Below, in pieces: positions 7,624 to 22,419 of a DNA stretch of 64,000 nt (its first letter is position 1; each line of letters opens with the position of its first letter). Below the pieces are notes generated by a model. It saw only the letters and a list, made by a program, of their open reading frames with translations. It did no database searches and was not told the DNA's origin. This DNA is from Rhyacichthys aspro (lineage: Eukaryota; Chordata; Actinopteri; Gobiiformes; Rhyacichthyidae): NCBI GenBank assembly GCA_036850595.1, contig CM072168.1, forward strand, positions 16,917,982 to 16,981,981, read 5' to 3'. Position numbers and translations under genes: made by a program.

Positions 7624-10600
7624 AACTGTACTGAAGATGTTTATTTGATTTACTCACAATAAAATGGAAAGTAACATACAATCTAGTGACTCTGCAGGAC
7701 TCATGGAGACAGAGGGGTTGAGCCTGAGAAAACTCCCTCTAGAAAGGAACCCAGCAAGGCACTAAGTCAGTATTGTTACAAAACATTTGAACATTTTCTG
7801 GAGGTCCATACACTTTTTTACACATCTCTTACCTCCGTCTCACTCGGTGAAAATGCCCCTGGAATAAAGAAGATAGTGTCTTCAAGCTCACATGTTTATG
7901 GTCCTGTGTATCTGGTAGTTTATATTGTTTTATGGGTGTTAACACAGCTTCTGGTGACAAGCAACACTGAATTGGGGTATACTACTGTCAGGATGAAACT
8001 AAGACTAAAAACTATTAAAATGCCAGGTGAACACATTCAATTTACAGTAGTCTGAACAAATACGTCAGTCGTGGTCATGAAATAAGAGTCACATAACCAA
8101 GACCGTGCCAAAGTTGTCCCTGTCTTTGTGAGGACAATCTTTGGCATAATGCATTTCAACCTAACCTAACCAAACACAAACTGAATGCCAAATATTCACC
8201 ATCATTTTTAATAAGAACCCATTCTTTTTAAAGATAAATTGAAGGTTTGACAAAATGTGAACAAATAACAAAAAATAACCTGAAAAAAAGAGCAGTTAAT
8301 GACAGGGCCAAGACAAAGAAACAGACAGACAATCATTCACACTCACACTTCACTCAGTACCCAGACTTCTGCAGGGAAATTCTTAGTCTGGTCTTCATTC
8401 TGTATAATTCACACAGCACACAAGCACATACCTCTCCAGTGACAACGTGACATTGACAGAGTGCAGCTGAACACCTTATTTGAGTCTGAGTGATGGAGCT
8501 GTGACTCTGATGGCTGTGGCCTAAAGGTGTATCCACACTGGAAAGAGAATTATACCCAGTCTCACATAAAACCTGCACAAAGCTGAGAGACGGGTCAAAC
8601 ACCAAGGGACTGGGAGAATAATAAGCAGGAACACAGCTACAAACAGACTTATACGGGCCTTTGGGGAGCTAACTACTCACTGCTCCATCGCTTACACTCA
8701 TGAAACATACACACATGAGCATGGACTTATAGAAGTGGGCCGGATACAGACACAGGGATTGAAGGTGATTATAATTCACAGTGAAGTCTGGCTCGTTCAG
8801 TCGGCAGCAGCTCATCCATCTATTTGTGAGTGCGGTAGGTAGGTGGAAAAGTAGGTAGCTGAGGGAGAAAAAACATAATGAGCACTTATAAATCACAAAG
8901 ATAGGCAAAGTGAGAGAAAGGAAAATCAAACCTGGGAAGAAGGAAGAATGGATGGATGGATAGGCCAAAGGGAAGGAACTACTGAGCACAGCAGCTAATG
9001 GATTATGCAAAACAAATGGAGCCAGTGCACAAACAGCAGAATTATACCATATCTCAAGGTCTTTTATTTACACTTATAATATACTCATGAAAATGTCTCT
9101 TTTTTGAGCCAAAAAGTAGAGAAACCAACCTATACATTTGCTGTGAGGTCAAACTAGTGCAGGGATTACAATGATTATGTAAATAGACTGAACATAACTA
9201 ATGAAGAGATATATCCCTTTCAGCATAATCATGTTTTTTCCCTCCTGAGTTGTTAAAATAACAGTAGAGGGGGTAAAGAAAAGACATGGCCTCACAATAG
9301 CACCTTGAAGCAACAGACTTAAACTTTTATTGCCATATTTTCTGGAGAAGGGCCCCGAGCAAAGAAACACGAGGAACCCACATACACGTGACACATTCAT
9401 CATGAAGTCAGACCAGTTGACTCTGACTCAACAGTGAAAGGTCTTGTCTCTCATTAGAGGCTGAGGCTGTTCAATCCAATACAGCCAGCCACGTACCACA
9501 ATAACTACAGGGATGTACTTGGGACAGAAGCAGTTTATATTAACATATTTTCTTTGAAGAAGTTGAACCAGACCATGTTCCCGTAAAAGAAGGTCAGCAG
9601 TAAAAGGGTTGACATGAAGTTATGTTGTAGGCATTGCAAACAGTAACAAAAGATTTAAAAAAAAAAATCAATAAAGTCTGTTATTTTAACCTAAAATATA
9701 CCTTTCTTGTCACAGCCTCAATGCAAAAGTCCAGGCCCAGATATGAGTCCCTGGAGCTGGTTACAATCAGGCCATTTTCTGTCATCTGCTTCTCTGAACA
9801 CTGATCATATCTTTGCAATTAACTACATCTACTGTATGTAACCTGGACTTAATTCACTTTGTCAGTTACTTTTAGGAGAAACTGTCTGTAATCAATAAAG
9901 CTATATGCTGGGGATTTGTGCTGCAGATGTAAACAAGATCCCAGCCGTGTTGAATGTAGGTCAGTAGGATGCTTCCAGTCAAAGTAAATGACATGTGACA
10001 GAGGTATATGACATATTTTAAAGCTGAGATGAATAAACTTGAGCGAAATGAAACACACAGGTCAAAAGTATGTTTTCAGTTGTGCGTATATGTCTCAAAA
10101 TGAATAAAACTTAGCAGAGGGAGCCACTGTTTCCATTACTTCCTGTTTCTGATTGTGACTAGTGCAGAACAACTAAGCGCTGCAAACAAAGTCAGTTCAT
10201 TTTTCTTGATTTTTGCACAAAGGCTTATGACATCTCTCTTTTTTTTAAGTGAGCTTGTCATTTAACAGGATTTGTCCCCACAAGGCTACCATAGCTGCTA
10301 ATAGGTAAGAGGAGAAAGAAGAGGCATGAGGTTCTGAGCTGCAGTCTGCAATGTCACCACTAGATGCTGCCAAAGGGCTACATACTAAACCTTTAAAATG
10401 CCATTGCCTTTGAAAATATGTATTAAATGTGTGTAGTCTTCAATAAACACACAGTTAAACATACTATCAAGTCAAATCAGTCAAATGGGACACTTCAAAT
10501 GGGATTTGTTTGATATTACAGTATAACTACTTCTGTCTACTTTGAGTAAAACAATCTGACTGAACTTTCATAAACTCATTTTGAAACAGCCACAGTTAAG

Positions 10601-10789
10601 ACCTTTACGTGTTTTTCTTCATTAAAGAGTTGAAGCTGCTGTGGGACCTTGACAGTGTTACATTAATAACAACTCATTTCTATTATGATTGTTATGATTG
10701 GCACTGGGACGACACCATCTTTTTTCACGCTGTCATTTGTAAATCTGACCGTGCCACACACATTTCAATGATGGATATTAATTTGTGTG

Positions 10790-10975
10790 AAAGGGCTCCT
10801 CGACGTCGACCCGGGACCCCTCTCCACCGCAGTCCTTTATGGCTAATCAATGCACATGGCGCCGTTTTTCACACTCTGTCACTGCCGATCAATGGGAATT
10901 ATGCCATGCTTTTTAACTGTCACCGTTAATCAATGAAGGCGGTGCCATCATCTGCGTCTGGCGATCATCAATAAC
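10790..10975. promoter_or_regulatory. candidate conserved non-coding element
   Basis: A block of mixed composition with several CpGs and homeobox-type cores (GGCTAATCAATG, TTAATCAATGAAGG, CGATCATCAATAA) inside AT-rich desert. It is neither simple repeat nor recognised transposon. The call rests on appearance only. Confidence 0.25.
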
Positions 10976-11404
10976 ACATCAGACTGAAAGTGAGACAGGT
11001 AGTTTGTGTGAGAAGTGTGAGCGAGGGGAGGAGACAAAACAGAAACACAGTCAAAGGTTGGGAATCTGACTCCACAGAGGGACGGAGCTGAGGAAGCGGC
11101 CTGATCATATTTCAAATTATCACTCGACTCATGGCTGTCAACACGGAGCAGCCACACAACCTCCCACCCTTCCTTCCTTTCTATTTTTCTTACTGACTGT
11201 CATTGTGTTCGCAGAGATGTCCATTTTTCAGAATCAGAGTCTCTTTAAAAGAATGTGTTGTGCAGGAGACTATTGCCCTCACAGCATTTCAGTATGGATT
11301 TATGTAAATGCAAAACCTTATTCCACTAACCTCAGGCATTTGACCAATTTACAGTTTTAGACCTTTGTATTATAACATATTAAATAAAAAATCACCAATC
11401 GACC

Positions 11405-11463
11405 TACACATGCATGTCTTTGGACAGGTGGAGGAAGCTGGAAAACCCAGAGAGCAAATCCAG
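11405..11463 (-). repeat. fragment of fish SINE-like repeat, antisense
   Basis: The minus strand reads CTCTCTGGGTTTTCCAGCTT, then CCACCTGTCCAAAGACATGC. This matches the body of the common fish repeat whose fuller copies lie at 30646-30830 and 21391-21535. Confidence 0.5.
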
Positions 11464-13702
11464 TTCCTATAGCTCTTGGTCCTGCTGCTCCTTTTGCCAG
11501 ATTGTAGGGTCTTTTTTTTTTCATATCAGGGCTCCTGTTGTTGTCAAGTGTGTGGCAAAGTTTGATTTTTATTTTCTTAAAAGATAGTGCAAGACCATTG
11601 GATGCTCCGGGATGTGGGCTTTCACAATATGTGTCAACGTGAACTGGTTACAGATTTATTGAATGATTGCCACACAATAACTGACTGATTCTTAGACATC
11701 CCCATCTTCAATGGTCCTTAGTCCGTAAAAGTCATAAGATGTTTTCTTTGGCTTTTGAGTGAGTTGTTGTGACTTGCTCCATAGTTTTGTTGCATGTCTT
11801 TGAGAGCTGTGACGGGCTGAGAGCTTCACACTCAGAAAACCTCCCAGTTACAGTATAGAAACAAAGCAGAAATAACATAGATGTGGATAGATGTGCATAG
11901 AATTGAGAGCAAACCTGGCTCTGCAAATCACCTTATTTTCCTTTAATGCAGTGCAGACCAAGCATAGTTTAGTGGTGAGTTCTTTTCTCAGTTTGTCATT
12001 GTTCCAGTGGGTCATTTAGACTGAAATTGTTTTAGATCATTGTTTAATTTTTTTATTGACATCCAACAGAGTTTCCTTTTAATTGAAATAATGAGGGTTA
12101 TTCATTGTTCTGAGCAGAATCTGTCTGGAAAGTGGAAAGTTAATGCTGATTTGCAGAAGTATTGAAGGTGTGGCTCTCCTGTAAAAACATTAAAGAGTTG
12201 CTGTTCATGTCCCAGTTCTGACCACTAACTGCAGAGTGATTTATTTCATGATGATCTTGAAGCCTTTATCCTTTTGGATGTTTTCCTTTGGTAGTTATAA
12301 CAACATGCTTTCTCTGTCTCTTGAGTTTGAGTCTCTTTCAGTAAAATGGCTCATTATAGATGTTTTCATATCTCCCGGTCCAGCTGTAATAGCCACAAGG
12401 TTAGTTCAACCTTTAAAACTTATTGCTCTTTCATGAACAATTACATCTTGTCGGACCTTGAAACCGAGACAAGGCACACAGCCGCTCTTCCTCTTTTGCA
12501 AACTTACTGTAACTGTTGACCCTGCATTATCCACATGAGATAACTATGAAAATAACTCACATCCTTTCTCCCTGTTCACGCACCAGGAGATAGAGCAACA
12601 GGGAGAGTGTAAACCAAGATACTGATGATGAGGAAGACAGCGGGCAGGGAATGGGAACATAAACTAAAGTAGACCACACAGTAATCACGGCAGTCACAGA
12701 CCATCGGCGAGAGGTGAGGAGGCCATCTGTGTCTCGCTCTGCTCGTCAAATGACTCGCCTTCAAAACAGGAAATAGTCAATATCATTCTAATACACCCGG
12801 GAACCCGCTGTGAACGGCCTGATGGAAGCTATTTGTGTTTAGCAGAGGTTTGCAAACTTGAAATTGTTCTTTGTATCGTTGTATATTATGCATTTGTTTA
12901 TGTCTCGATAGCAAACTGTTCTTATATCAAAGAATGATGCTAATGTTTGGCTCATCTCATCCAATGCATGCTCTCCAGGTGGGATGGATGGTTTGAGGAG
13001 TGCCATGTTTCCAATTTCACAGTGGGTACGCTAAGGTGCAGCAACCTGTGGCCTAGAAGGACATTAAGATGAAAAGAAATGTCTGCAAAACTGCTGACAA
13101 GCCCCTACATCTTAAAAATCTTCACAGTGAAGCATCCGTATCTTATTGAAAAAACTACAAAGGCATAGAAATGGAAATACCTGTATTTGTTTGCATAAGT
13201 TAAAGTGAACAGCACCAATGTTTTTGGCTTTACTTTTCATGGTTATGAGTGGGACATTGAGGTCGAGGGTCTCTGTCAAATCTGGAGCAGGAACATAATC
13301 CACATAGGCTCCACTGACATCAGGAAAGGACAAGCTGGTTTATTGTGAATGTTGTCTCTAATAGGATGTGATTTTTATTACCATCATTAGTTTTTAAAAT
13401 GGTAAAAGTTTGAACTAACAGGCTCACTTTTTGGCAGATGCTCAGTGACTGAACCTAATTAAACAGTTGGTCTTGTGTGTGCTTGTTTGGATAAAATAGT
13501 TTGGAGATTTTGATTCGTGGCTGAAGATGATTAGATCGTTCCAAAGCACAGAGTGGAACAGGTTTTATGAAACTCTCTCTGTTCAAAACTCCAATAAAAC
13601 CTCTGAGTGGTACAAAATGTTCTCTCTAAGCCCTCTGATACTACATGTTTTAATTGGTTCATCTCTAACACCACAAGCAGTACTTTTATGTTTTTAACAC
13701 AG

Positions 13703-13716
13703 CCTCTAGGGGGCAC
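13703..13716 (+). promoter_or_regulatory. CTCF-like motif
   Basis: CCTCTAGGGGGCAC agrees with the CTCF core at 13 of 14 positions. It may sit in a decayed repeat. Confidence 0.3.
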
Positions 13717-14271
13717 TTTTGCCTCAGAAGAAGAAGTCAGACGCTAACCACAAAGAGCTTTGGTAAAATGTGTTTGTAATACATGACAAACAGATACATG
13801 ACAAATGTGGGGCAGTATTATTAAGAGAAAAGTAATTTCACCTTTAAAATGGTTCATTGATCTTAACTAACAATGGGTTTTATTGGACTTTAGGTCTGTG
13901 TTTGGTCATAGTAATCTTAATTAAGGTGCAGTATTTTTATTTTTTTTATGACGAAACCTTAGCTCAAAACCTCTTAACCCTTTTGTGACATTGAAAGTAT
14001 TTTGGGCTTTAGTATCAGTGTGGGTGTGTGAAGGAGGAGATTCATTTTGGAGCTCAAACTCTCTGAAATGAACATTTTCTGCATAAAAAGCAGCAGATTT
14101 TGGCTCAACAGTAGTCTAAAATTCAATGTGAATTTCTTTTCCTTTGTGCTTCATTTTTATATCCTTTTCTCATGTACATATCTGTCTGTTTATAGATACC
14201 CATTATCATAATCAAAGGCAAAGTTAGATGGCTTTGGTGGGTCTTGACACAGAATCCATAGTAAGACATAA

Positions 14272-14758
14272 GCCATGTTTCCACTGATACTGTGCGGTAC
14301 AGGTCAGCACAGCACAATCCCACAGTCAAAAGGGGTAAGAAGTGTCCTAAATACCCACTTAGATAACCTCCCAGTATTTCTTCCCAATGGCATGGTTAAG
14401 TTCAGATAAGATGTACACAGCTCCAATTTTACCAAAAGGTGGAGCTTAACAGGTGGAGCTTAACACTACAGTGTGCTGGTTGGACAATAGAAAACAATAT
14501 AGAATCCAAAAGAAATGCTAATGACAAAATCTATATTTTATTAGAATTTATTGCCAACAGCTGTTTCCAGTTTTGAATAGACTCTGTGACTCATATAAAC
14601 ATAAAAAACTTGTGCCGTGAGTTCATAAAAAACACGGAAATGTAACAGCTTTTTTGAGTTTAAAGGTCAGAAATAAAACAGAAACAATCTTCTTCAGGGT
14701 TACTCGTACCATATAGTGCTGACCTGACCCGTACCGTACCATGCAGTGGAATAATGGC
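14272..14758. mobile_element. small inverted-repeat DNA transposon (MITE-like)
   Basis: The left end GCCATGTTTCCACTGATACT and, reverse-complemented, the right end GCCATTATTCCACTGCATGG start about 45 bases of imperfect terminal inverted repeat with GGTAC-rich interiors (TGCGGTACAGGTCAGCAC and ACGGTACGGGTCAGGTCAGC). The interior of about 490 bases has no coding frame of note. The target duplication is not clear, so I do not assign a superfamily. Confidence 0.6.
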
Positions 14759-16589
14759 TCTGAACAAGGTGTTAATACAATGTTTTTTGGACAACTCGAT
14801 TGTACTTTGAGAGTTGGTGTCCTTTCCTCTCCTCAAGAAGCTCATCCCTGCATCTATCAGAGTGTCTTCATTTGTCATGCTGCTGTGTCAGAGCCATAAA
14901 ACTGCTGAGGCGTCGGCGGCGGACATTCAGGGTCAGAAGACACCCCGCAGGTTGCTTACTAATGATGTGAAAAACATGGCTTTCCATCAGAAGCTCATTT
15001 ACTTGGAATGGGAGAATATACCACCCTCGCAGCCAGACTCTGAATCCAAATGAAGCGTGCACCGACGAACTTAAACATGATTTTGTTTAACTCTGGAGAA
15101 GTTAAAGTGAGTGGTCACACAATGGTGATTTCCATAATGAGACTGAGTTAGATTTTGAAAATGGTGAGTTCATGCTGCAGCTTTGGACATAAATGGAAGA
15201 TATAACAAAGCAACTAATACTTTAAATATCCGATATCAATGAGTGGTTGTTTTTACTGTATTTTAAATGGCATACAGCAATATAGGATGATTATATAAGA
15301 GAGTTACTAAACAGTTGAACAAATGGAACAAATAACACTCTATACATATGTATTTGTCCCAGATAGTTTAACTCATTTAAATTCAATTCTGGGCACAGAA
15401 ACATTGACAAAAGTAATAAAATCTCTTCTTGGTGACTCTTGCTATTTACACACAAATACACACAATATACACATTGGCTCATGTGTAATGGTGAGGAGAG
15501 CAGCACAGAGCAGATGGATGAAGGGACAGGGTCAGTGCAGAGGGAAAAGGGTAAAGATGGACTGACTATAGGCAGGAATAGAGAGGGTATGTTCTCTAAA
15601 GTTCCTCTAAAAGATAGAGCTCTAACAGCAGTAACAGATGTAACAGATGTAACGTAAATGACATTAACACTGTAAGGATCGTGGAGCTGAATCCCACAGC
15701 TTCACAGGTCCAGGTCTGGTGGAGCTGGGTCCAAAAGGACTCATTAATAGTTTTAATGTTACAAAAGAAATGCAAGTGGGGTATTAGGATCATGATGTAT
15801 TTTTGGCTCAGTGCATTCAGTCTGCTAATGCCATACTAACGTCCGATATCAATGTCTATTTTTCTCCTGTTTATGTGTTATCAGTCTGCTTTGTGTTCCT
15901 CTTGTTTAGTAAATGTGCTCAGTTGGGACAAACAGACATATGAAGAAAGCTTGCTTGTTCCACAAACATATTGCATTTCCTTTGCATGTTCACCTGGCCC
16001 AAGCGCTAACGACTAGACACCATTTGACCATCATCTACTTCAGTCAAAAGTTAGACTATGGCCATCTGTCTAATGCATTTAAAAAAAAGGTTGAAACATA
16101 TATTATAGCTGATAAGGTACAGGTTTTGACTGAGAGGTAAAGGAGGATATGTTCAGAGGTCTATATGTCGCTGATAAATGGGTGGAATATGTCAGACAGA
16201 GGCAGGAGCGGCAGGGTGTGGCACTGCGGATGGTCAGGGATAAAGACAGAGGCATGTGGGGGATGGAGGCAGCTGGATGGATGGCGGGCGTAGGGAGTAA
16301 TGTGCAGCAGGGGACAATGCAGGGTAGGCCTTGATAAATGCCTGAGGTGATAGGACAATAAAGACACACAGAGAGGATGACAGAAAAAGCGTTATGTTTA
16401 AGGTTAGAGTAAATTTTAGTGCAAGCCTTTCTAATCCAAACCTATCAATAGCGACAAACAATAGCCTGGATGGATGAAGGCAGGATATAGTGAGTAATGG
16501 TAAAGTGAGGTGTCAGCATAGATGGGATGAAGAGCTAAAAGGAAGGACGGTGGGGTACAGATGGATGGGAGTGGTGTCACGGTGCTTAA

Positions 16590-16735
16590 CTAATGTTTCC
16601 CAGGCCTGTAGTTCAATTCCTTTTCAGAATTAGAGGCTCATCTATCACTCCACTGTGCCTCGTTAGCGGTGAAGCCCAAACCAATCCCAACACAACCATT
16701 TACATTTTAAGTAAGATGGACGAGGGCCTTTAATC
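16590..16735. promoter_or_regulatory. candidate conserved non-coding element
   Basis: A non-repetitive block with balanced composition and cores such as CTTAACTAATG, TTCAGAATTAGAGG and CCTCGTTAGCGG, standing out from purine-rich low-complexity flanks. Appearance only. Confidence 0.2.
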
Positions 16736-19304
16736 TTTCCTTGTCCCTGTCTGTCACCCTTTTACTGTTTTTGCTTTCCCTTGTGCATCTTTTAAGACTA
16801 AACTCAATGCATGTTCATGTGCAAAACACTCCTCGGAGACTCGGATCATCTATTAACAACAAGCCAAGCACAAAGGACGAAGCAGTCACCTCCATGTTTC
16901 AAGTTGATTAAGATTGCATTTTAGTTATCCATAATCGTATAAATGTTATCTGATTGACTTACATACAGTAACTAGGCCTTTTGTATACAAGTACTTTATT
17001 AAACATTCATAAATATGTTCCCAATGAGTAATAGAGCATAGTTTGGGTACCTGTAAAGTAGCTGTGTGTGCAGGATATGAGCATCAGATATTTGATCAAA
17101 TTTAAACTTTTAAAATGGTGCAATGCCAAAGAAGAAGTGAGTGAATCCATTTGTGTAGCTGTTCAAGAGGCAGGGTTATAGACATTTAAACCTGAACATT
17201 GTTTCCTTCTAAACTTTAACTTAGTAGAGCTTCACCAGATTCCAATTTATTTTGGGGACTCTCTATTTCATGTCAAAAAAATCTGGGTTTAATTTAATTT
17301 AATGCACAGCACCAACCAACAAAAACTGAAACAACTTTTGCTAATAAATGATGGCGAATAAAAGTCCGGCCAGCAAGACCCTTTCAGTTTCTTAGCAAAG
17401 TGGGTCTGGAACCGCTCCCATTGAACACAACTTCCAGCAAGTTCAATACGACCGACCAAGTATAACTGCTGTGCAAAATGGTGCAGGCTTTATGCTGTGC
17501 TCTGTGTTTCTTGTTCATTGTACATCTATCCATATGCAGTAGTTTAATCTGCGTTGTTTCCTCCAGAATCCAACTCGAATCAACAGAGGCCGTACTTTTG
17601 TAAAATAAAGAAAGAATTAGGATGGTTGGCCAGGCTAAAAAAGTACATTAAGCGTCCTTTTTTTCTTTGAATATTACTGTTTATCACAAGAACAAGACAA
17701 GCTTCGACTGAGAAAACATTACCATTTTGTGTTTTTCTTTTGATTCTCATTTTGGCCCTGGATTCTGTATTGTACAATCAGCAGACTACAGCTCCAATTT
17801 TGAGTGACCCCACTCTTTGGGTCAATGTGGAGGGGACATCAAAGCAGTGTGGTACAGTGTGCTTATATGTGATCATCAGTGCTCCTTTTGAAAATGGAAA
17901 CATAACACAATGCGTATTAATAACATAGCGCACTCTAAATGATTATTTAAATTTATTCTATTCTTCTTTCCTTGTTTAATTGGTAAAATATGCATCTATC
18001 TCCGGCTCCGTCCCAACAGATAAAAATGACCAGCTTATATTTCAAACTCAATTCAATTTTAGTGATAAACTGCACAGAATCCTAATTACTTTTGGTTTCT
18101 ATAAGTCTCCGAGTCATTTCTCACAGAGCAGGAAGGAAAAGGCAACAGTTCCACCTTCAGTATTTACAACATAATTATCAGGGAGCCACCGAATCGTCAC
18201 TATATCAATGTCGCTCTAACGCCCAGTGTAATTATTAGGAGAGGGGTATTTTCTCAGAATGTGCAGTCCAGAGAGACTATGGAATAAATAATGTCCAGCA
18301 GGGCTCGCAGGGTACACAAGGCGAAGCACAATTTGCTGACAACATGTTTTAGAATGTAGCAGTGCTATAGTGAAAATTTGGATTGGGTTATATTTATTTC
18401 TATTATTTTATTGTTATTGTACCACATAACTTCAGCTAATGGAAAAATGGCTTTAAATTGATGCTTGTACGTCATTTTTGTGACATGTTCAAAGACATGT
18501 GTTCTCCCGGTCGTACTCATGCTCACACTGTTGTTCCCTATGGTTTAATTGACACACATAACACACTGCACACCTCGAATCACACAGTGTAGCATGTGTC
18601 ATACTGCTAGTCAATCTTATTATTACAAAAGTGTGATGGGGGCTTAAGACCCTGTGCCAATGACGTAACCTGAAGTACTTCAATATTCCTTTAGAGAGGG
18701 TGTTGCAGGAAGTATCTTGATTTGTGAAAAAGAAAAGAGATGTCAACATAAGATTCTGTTGGTCACTCATTTACACAAAAATGAAATTCTCACATCAAGA
18801 AAATGCAAACTTTTGAATCCCTGCGGAGGAGGTGTTTTTTGTTTCATTGGGGAATCTGCTCTTGCCTTGATAAGATGATGTCCTCTGTAAAAACAATGAC
18901 AGCAGTGACTCAGAAAGCTGTTGGCTGTTGGCTGCACACATTGAGTAGAACAACATTGGCAAAAATCAATGTTTTTATGCTTCAAAAACTCATGTTCTGA
19001 TGATATATTGTTTGTATTAGACGTATAAATGCACAATAAGGCCTTAGAGTTTATTATACGTAAAAAGTTGTATTTCCGGCATCACTTCTTGAAGCAAGCA
19101 TCAACAGCTGAACTTATTCATGTGAACACAAATCATTATGATTATGCTACAGGCCGGTGTTTGGATTTTGGCATCATATAAACTCATTTTATCCGTTTGA
19201 TGGAGACATGGATTGTTATGAACTCAAGACATCTTTTTGTTCTGCTGTGGTTTGAACACAGCGCTACTCTAACAAAGTTGTTCAAATGTTTTGCTTTTGC
19301 CCAT

Positions 19305-19332
19305 TCTTCTTCTTCTTCTTCTTCTTCTTCTT
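19305..19332. repeat. TTC/GAA microsatellite
   Basis: About nine perfect TTC units. The minus strand translates to a Glu run inside a spurious frame. Confidence 0.95.
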
Positions 19333-21390
19333 TGTCACATAACAAAGTAATATGCTCATGATTCACAGCTGAGAGAAGCACAAGCTGGTTTTAGTAGACT
19401 GTAAACTGAACACACACCTGTCTTGATGAAATACGTCCCCTTTTCAAATCTTTTACTCTGCCTAACTTCCTGTCTGTCTGTCGGTCTGCTGACGGCAGCC
19501 ATTATTAAAAGCTGTCCCGTCTGATATGTTGCTGGGGGCAGTTATTGATGCCCCTTCATTACTCATTATTGTGGAGTGCTTCCATTACTGCTGACCAGCC
19601 CTAAACTCACTCAGACACACATACACTCCATCACATGTGCAAATGGAGGAGAGCTGACATACACACACTGTCTGCAGAACATGAGGGATTGTACAGTAAG
19701 ATGGATGGAACATGCTGCCATTATTCCTCCAAAATTAATCACTAAAGAAATCTCAATACTTTCAAATTTAAAAGCAGCTTTGATAGACTTTTTTACACCA
19801 GCATATTTCATTGTCAAGTTATTTATGAGTTATTCTAACACAGTTTCAAATATTGGTTTCCCATATGGCATTAAAATCACTTCATGAGAGAAATTTAATC
19901 AAAAACGTAATTGTAAGTCATTTGAAGTTTAACCATAGAGTTTTTTTTCTCTCCACTGCTGCCATTGTGCTCGCCCTTTGGAGTCCGTTGGACTTTCTTT
20001 TGTTTTGCTTTGATGACTTTTTGTTGAAATCTGTGTTTTTTCAATAAAAGAGTCTTCCCTTGACTATAGAACTTTCCACAAACATAAGGTCTGTATAATA
20101 TAGTGGTTCGGTTTGATTATACTTGGATTAGCACATGCTGTATGCCAGTAAAACAATATTAAATATGTTATTGCTAAAACTTAAGATAAAATAGACTCAA
20201 TTACCTTTACTGACTTGATTTAATCCAGATACTTGTGGTGTCTCAAACTTATTTGACCTTCTCTGATGCTGCCATACATTAAGTTTCTGGTTTTCTTTAT
20301 GAAACTGTCTGGAAAAAATTACTATAAATGATTAAATTATGAACCAAAAAGCCCCCGAACTGTCTCGTCCAAAGCAAGTCACACAATCTCTGTAGTTATT
20401 ACGTACTAACATCACCGTGGCAACCACTATAAGAGAGGGGGACAGGTCCCAACATTATAAGCGTGTTTCTCCTCCATTTTTAGTGCATCAGATCAGGCTG
20501 CAGAAAATTTAAAATTGCATTACATTACATTTTACACAGCTCCTACCTCCTTGAATACTAATATGTATAGCTATTGGGTATTACAGAGTGTTCTTGACTA
20601 GTTTCTGGAAAAGTATTGAATAATAGTTTGTGTATGAACTCTGAAGACAGTAAAATAGGAGATAGATATTAGAGACAATCTTACACCAGGGTCATGGTCT
20701 GATGTTGAATTCCTTCAGTAAGTCATTGCCAATACAAGCACACTGGTTGTTTTTGAAGCAAAACCTAACTACTAAATCACTCTAATCATCACAAGGTTTG
20801 CTTTGGGAGAACTTCAGCATAAAAAATGTGTTGTTGAGCTAACAGTGACACATAGGTGATATACTGTGTAGCATTAAAGACAGGATGGTAGTGTGGGACG
20901 GTTGATTCAAATGATCCTTCACACACACCTCCTCTGCTCAAGCACTACTGTTAACACAAGGCTCAGTGTGATTTATAGGTCACAGGATACACACCCTGTT
21001 TATCCTACAGATGCCCCTCACATGAGAAAACCATGAGCGGTGGAGAGAGCTATCTGACAGATGCCTTTTATGAGCCTCAGTACCTCAGTTTGATCAGAGG
21101 CTGCACACATTCACACCGGAGCATATGGAAGTACTTTTCTGTGTTTGTCTCTGTGCTTCACTGTGTTGTCTTAGGGTTTGGTTACACTTCACATGAAGCC
21201 GTGTCGGTCGTCACTCTTTCACACGCGAAGATGGAAAGATCATCATGAGCCGCAATGAGAACCGTAAAAGTTGGTGACAAATGTCATCATCGTTGTCTTC
21301 GCGAGGTATTACCTTGTGCAAAAAATGTGAAATATAAGCAGAGTTAAGTGGGAAAGTTGCCCCCACAGTGTAGACTTCACATTGAGACTG

Positions 21391-21535
21391 TGCAGCTGTG
21401 GTAAGCACCTCCACCTCACAGCGGGAAAGTGGTTGGATTGATTCCCAACTGCAGGGGTCTCTCTGTGGGGTTCTCTATGAGTGCTCTGGCCTCCTACAGT
21501 CCAAAGACACAGCAGTCAGGTACATTTGTGAATTT
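21391..21535 (+). repeat. degenerate SINE-like repeat
   Basis: Starts GCAGCTGTGGTAAGCACCTC with a B-box-like GGATTGATTCCCAACTG, then TCTCTCTGTGGGGTTCTCTA and CTACAGTCCAAAGACACAGC. The order matches the fish tRNA-like repeat family seen at 30646-30830. Confidence 0.6.
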
Positions 21536-22419
21536 AAAAAACCTTTGAAGCACGGACATATCAGGTAAATGCTTTGTTTCATCTGCCATTACTTTAATTT
21601 ATCCTTATTTAAGTATGGACCAGAATGTGACCTCGTTCAAGCCATCCTTTACTGCCAATGTGATTTTTTCTATCTTTGTTTTATCTAAAGCTGGCCATTG
21701 CACATTATTTTTATGCCAGATCTAAACTGGTGATGTCTCAGCGTTTCTCCTTCTCTTTTACATTATGAGCAATCTGATCACTTGGAACTGTTCAAGTCGC
21801 AGACGAAGGGTGGGAGTTTCAAAAGTTTCAACTTTTTGCTTGAACTGATTACTTTTAGGAGAGTATTGATTCTGGATCTGTGATTGGTTCTCACTTCAAC
21901 AATGTCACTTCTCATTTGCAACAAGATTAACTCTTTTCAACTTTAAATCTGTGACTAATTTGATAGATTTGCGTTGCAAGTGTGCATTAGAAATAAAGGA
22001 GTTCTGCAGACTGTTGTCCCTCGTGATGTATCTAGGTTGGAAAAAATAAGCCATAGCAAACAAATGAAAAGACACTTTGTTTTAATAATCATGTCATTTA
22101 CTGTCGTTAGTCTTGGTCATGTTAAATGGGATAGACCCTGTTTTGGCTTCAATAAATATTAGTGGTCTAACAGAATACTATTTAAAAAACAATAAAAGTG
22201 CTATGTTAAAGTTTGTCTCATCCCAAAAGTGAACGTTTTGAAGAGATAAGCTTAAATGCATCAACGATCTGTGTTCCCCTGCTTTAATGTGACAGATGTG
22301 CTGCTAAACATCTGGATGTTTTTTCAATGAGACAGAGCCTATTAACAAACAGAGCGGGGACAGTGTGTGAGGGGTTGCATCAGTAAAGTAATGAAGAGAC
22401 AGTGAGGTTGAGGTCTTGC

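Larger units (their letters stand above)
7305..14271. other. gene-free interval downstream of cpo
   Basis: No coding exon or RNA gene is recognised. It contains a 23-base echo of cpo exon 7 at 7601-7623, a degraded antisense SINE-like end at 11405-11463, a stretch of higher complexity at about 10790-10975 that looks like a conserved non-coding element, and a CTCF-like motif at 13703. Open frames of up to 113 codons on either strand show no family motifs. Confidence 0.6.
14759..21390. other. gene-free interval
   Basis: AT-rich DNA with no recognised exon. Notable contents are a purine-rich GGATGGATG stretch at about 16200-16560, a more complex block at about 16590-16735, a TTC microsatellite at 19305-19332, and a block around 19480-19590 that resembles conserved non-coding DNA. 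Frames up to 103 codons show no domain. Confidence 0.55.

Noticed and set aside
16200..16560. Purine-rich GGATGGATG stretch as a coding exon (61- and 75-codon frames)
   Set aside because: Low-complexity composition, frames on both strands equally open, and no splice or homology support.
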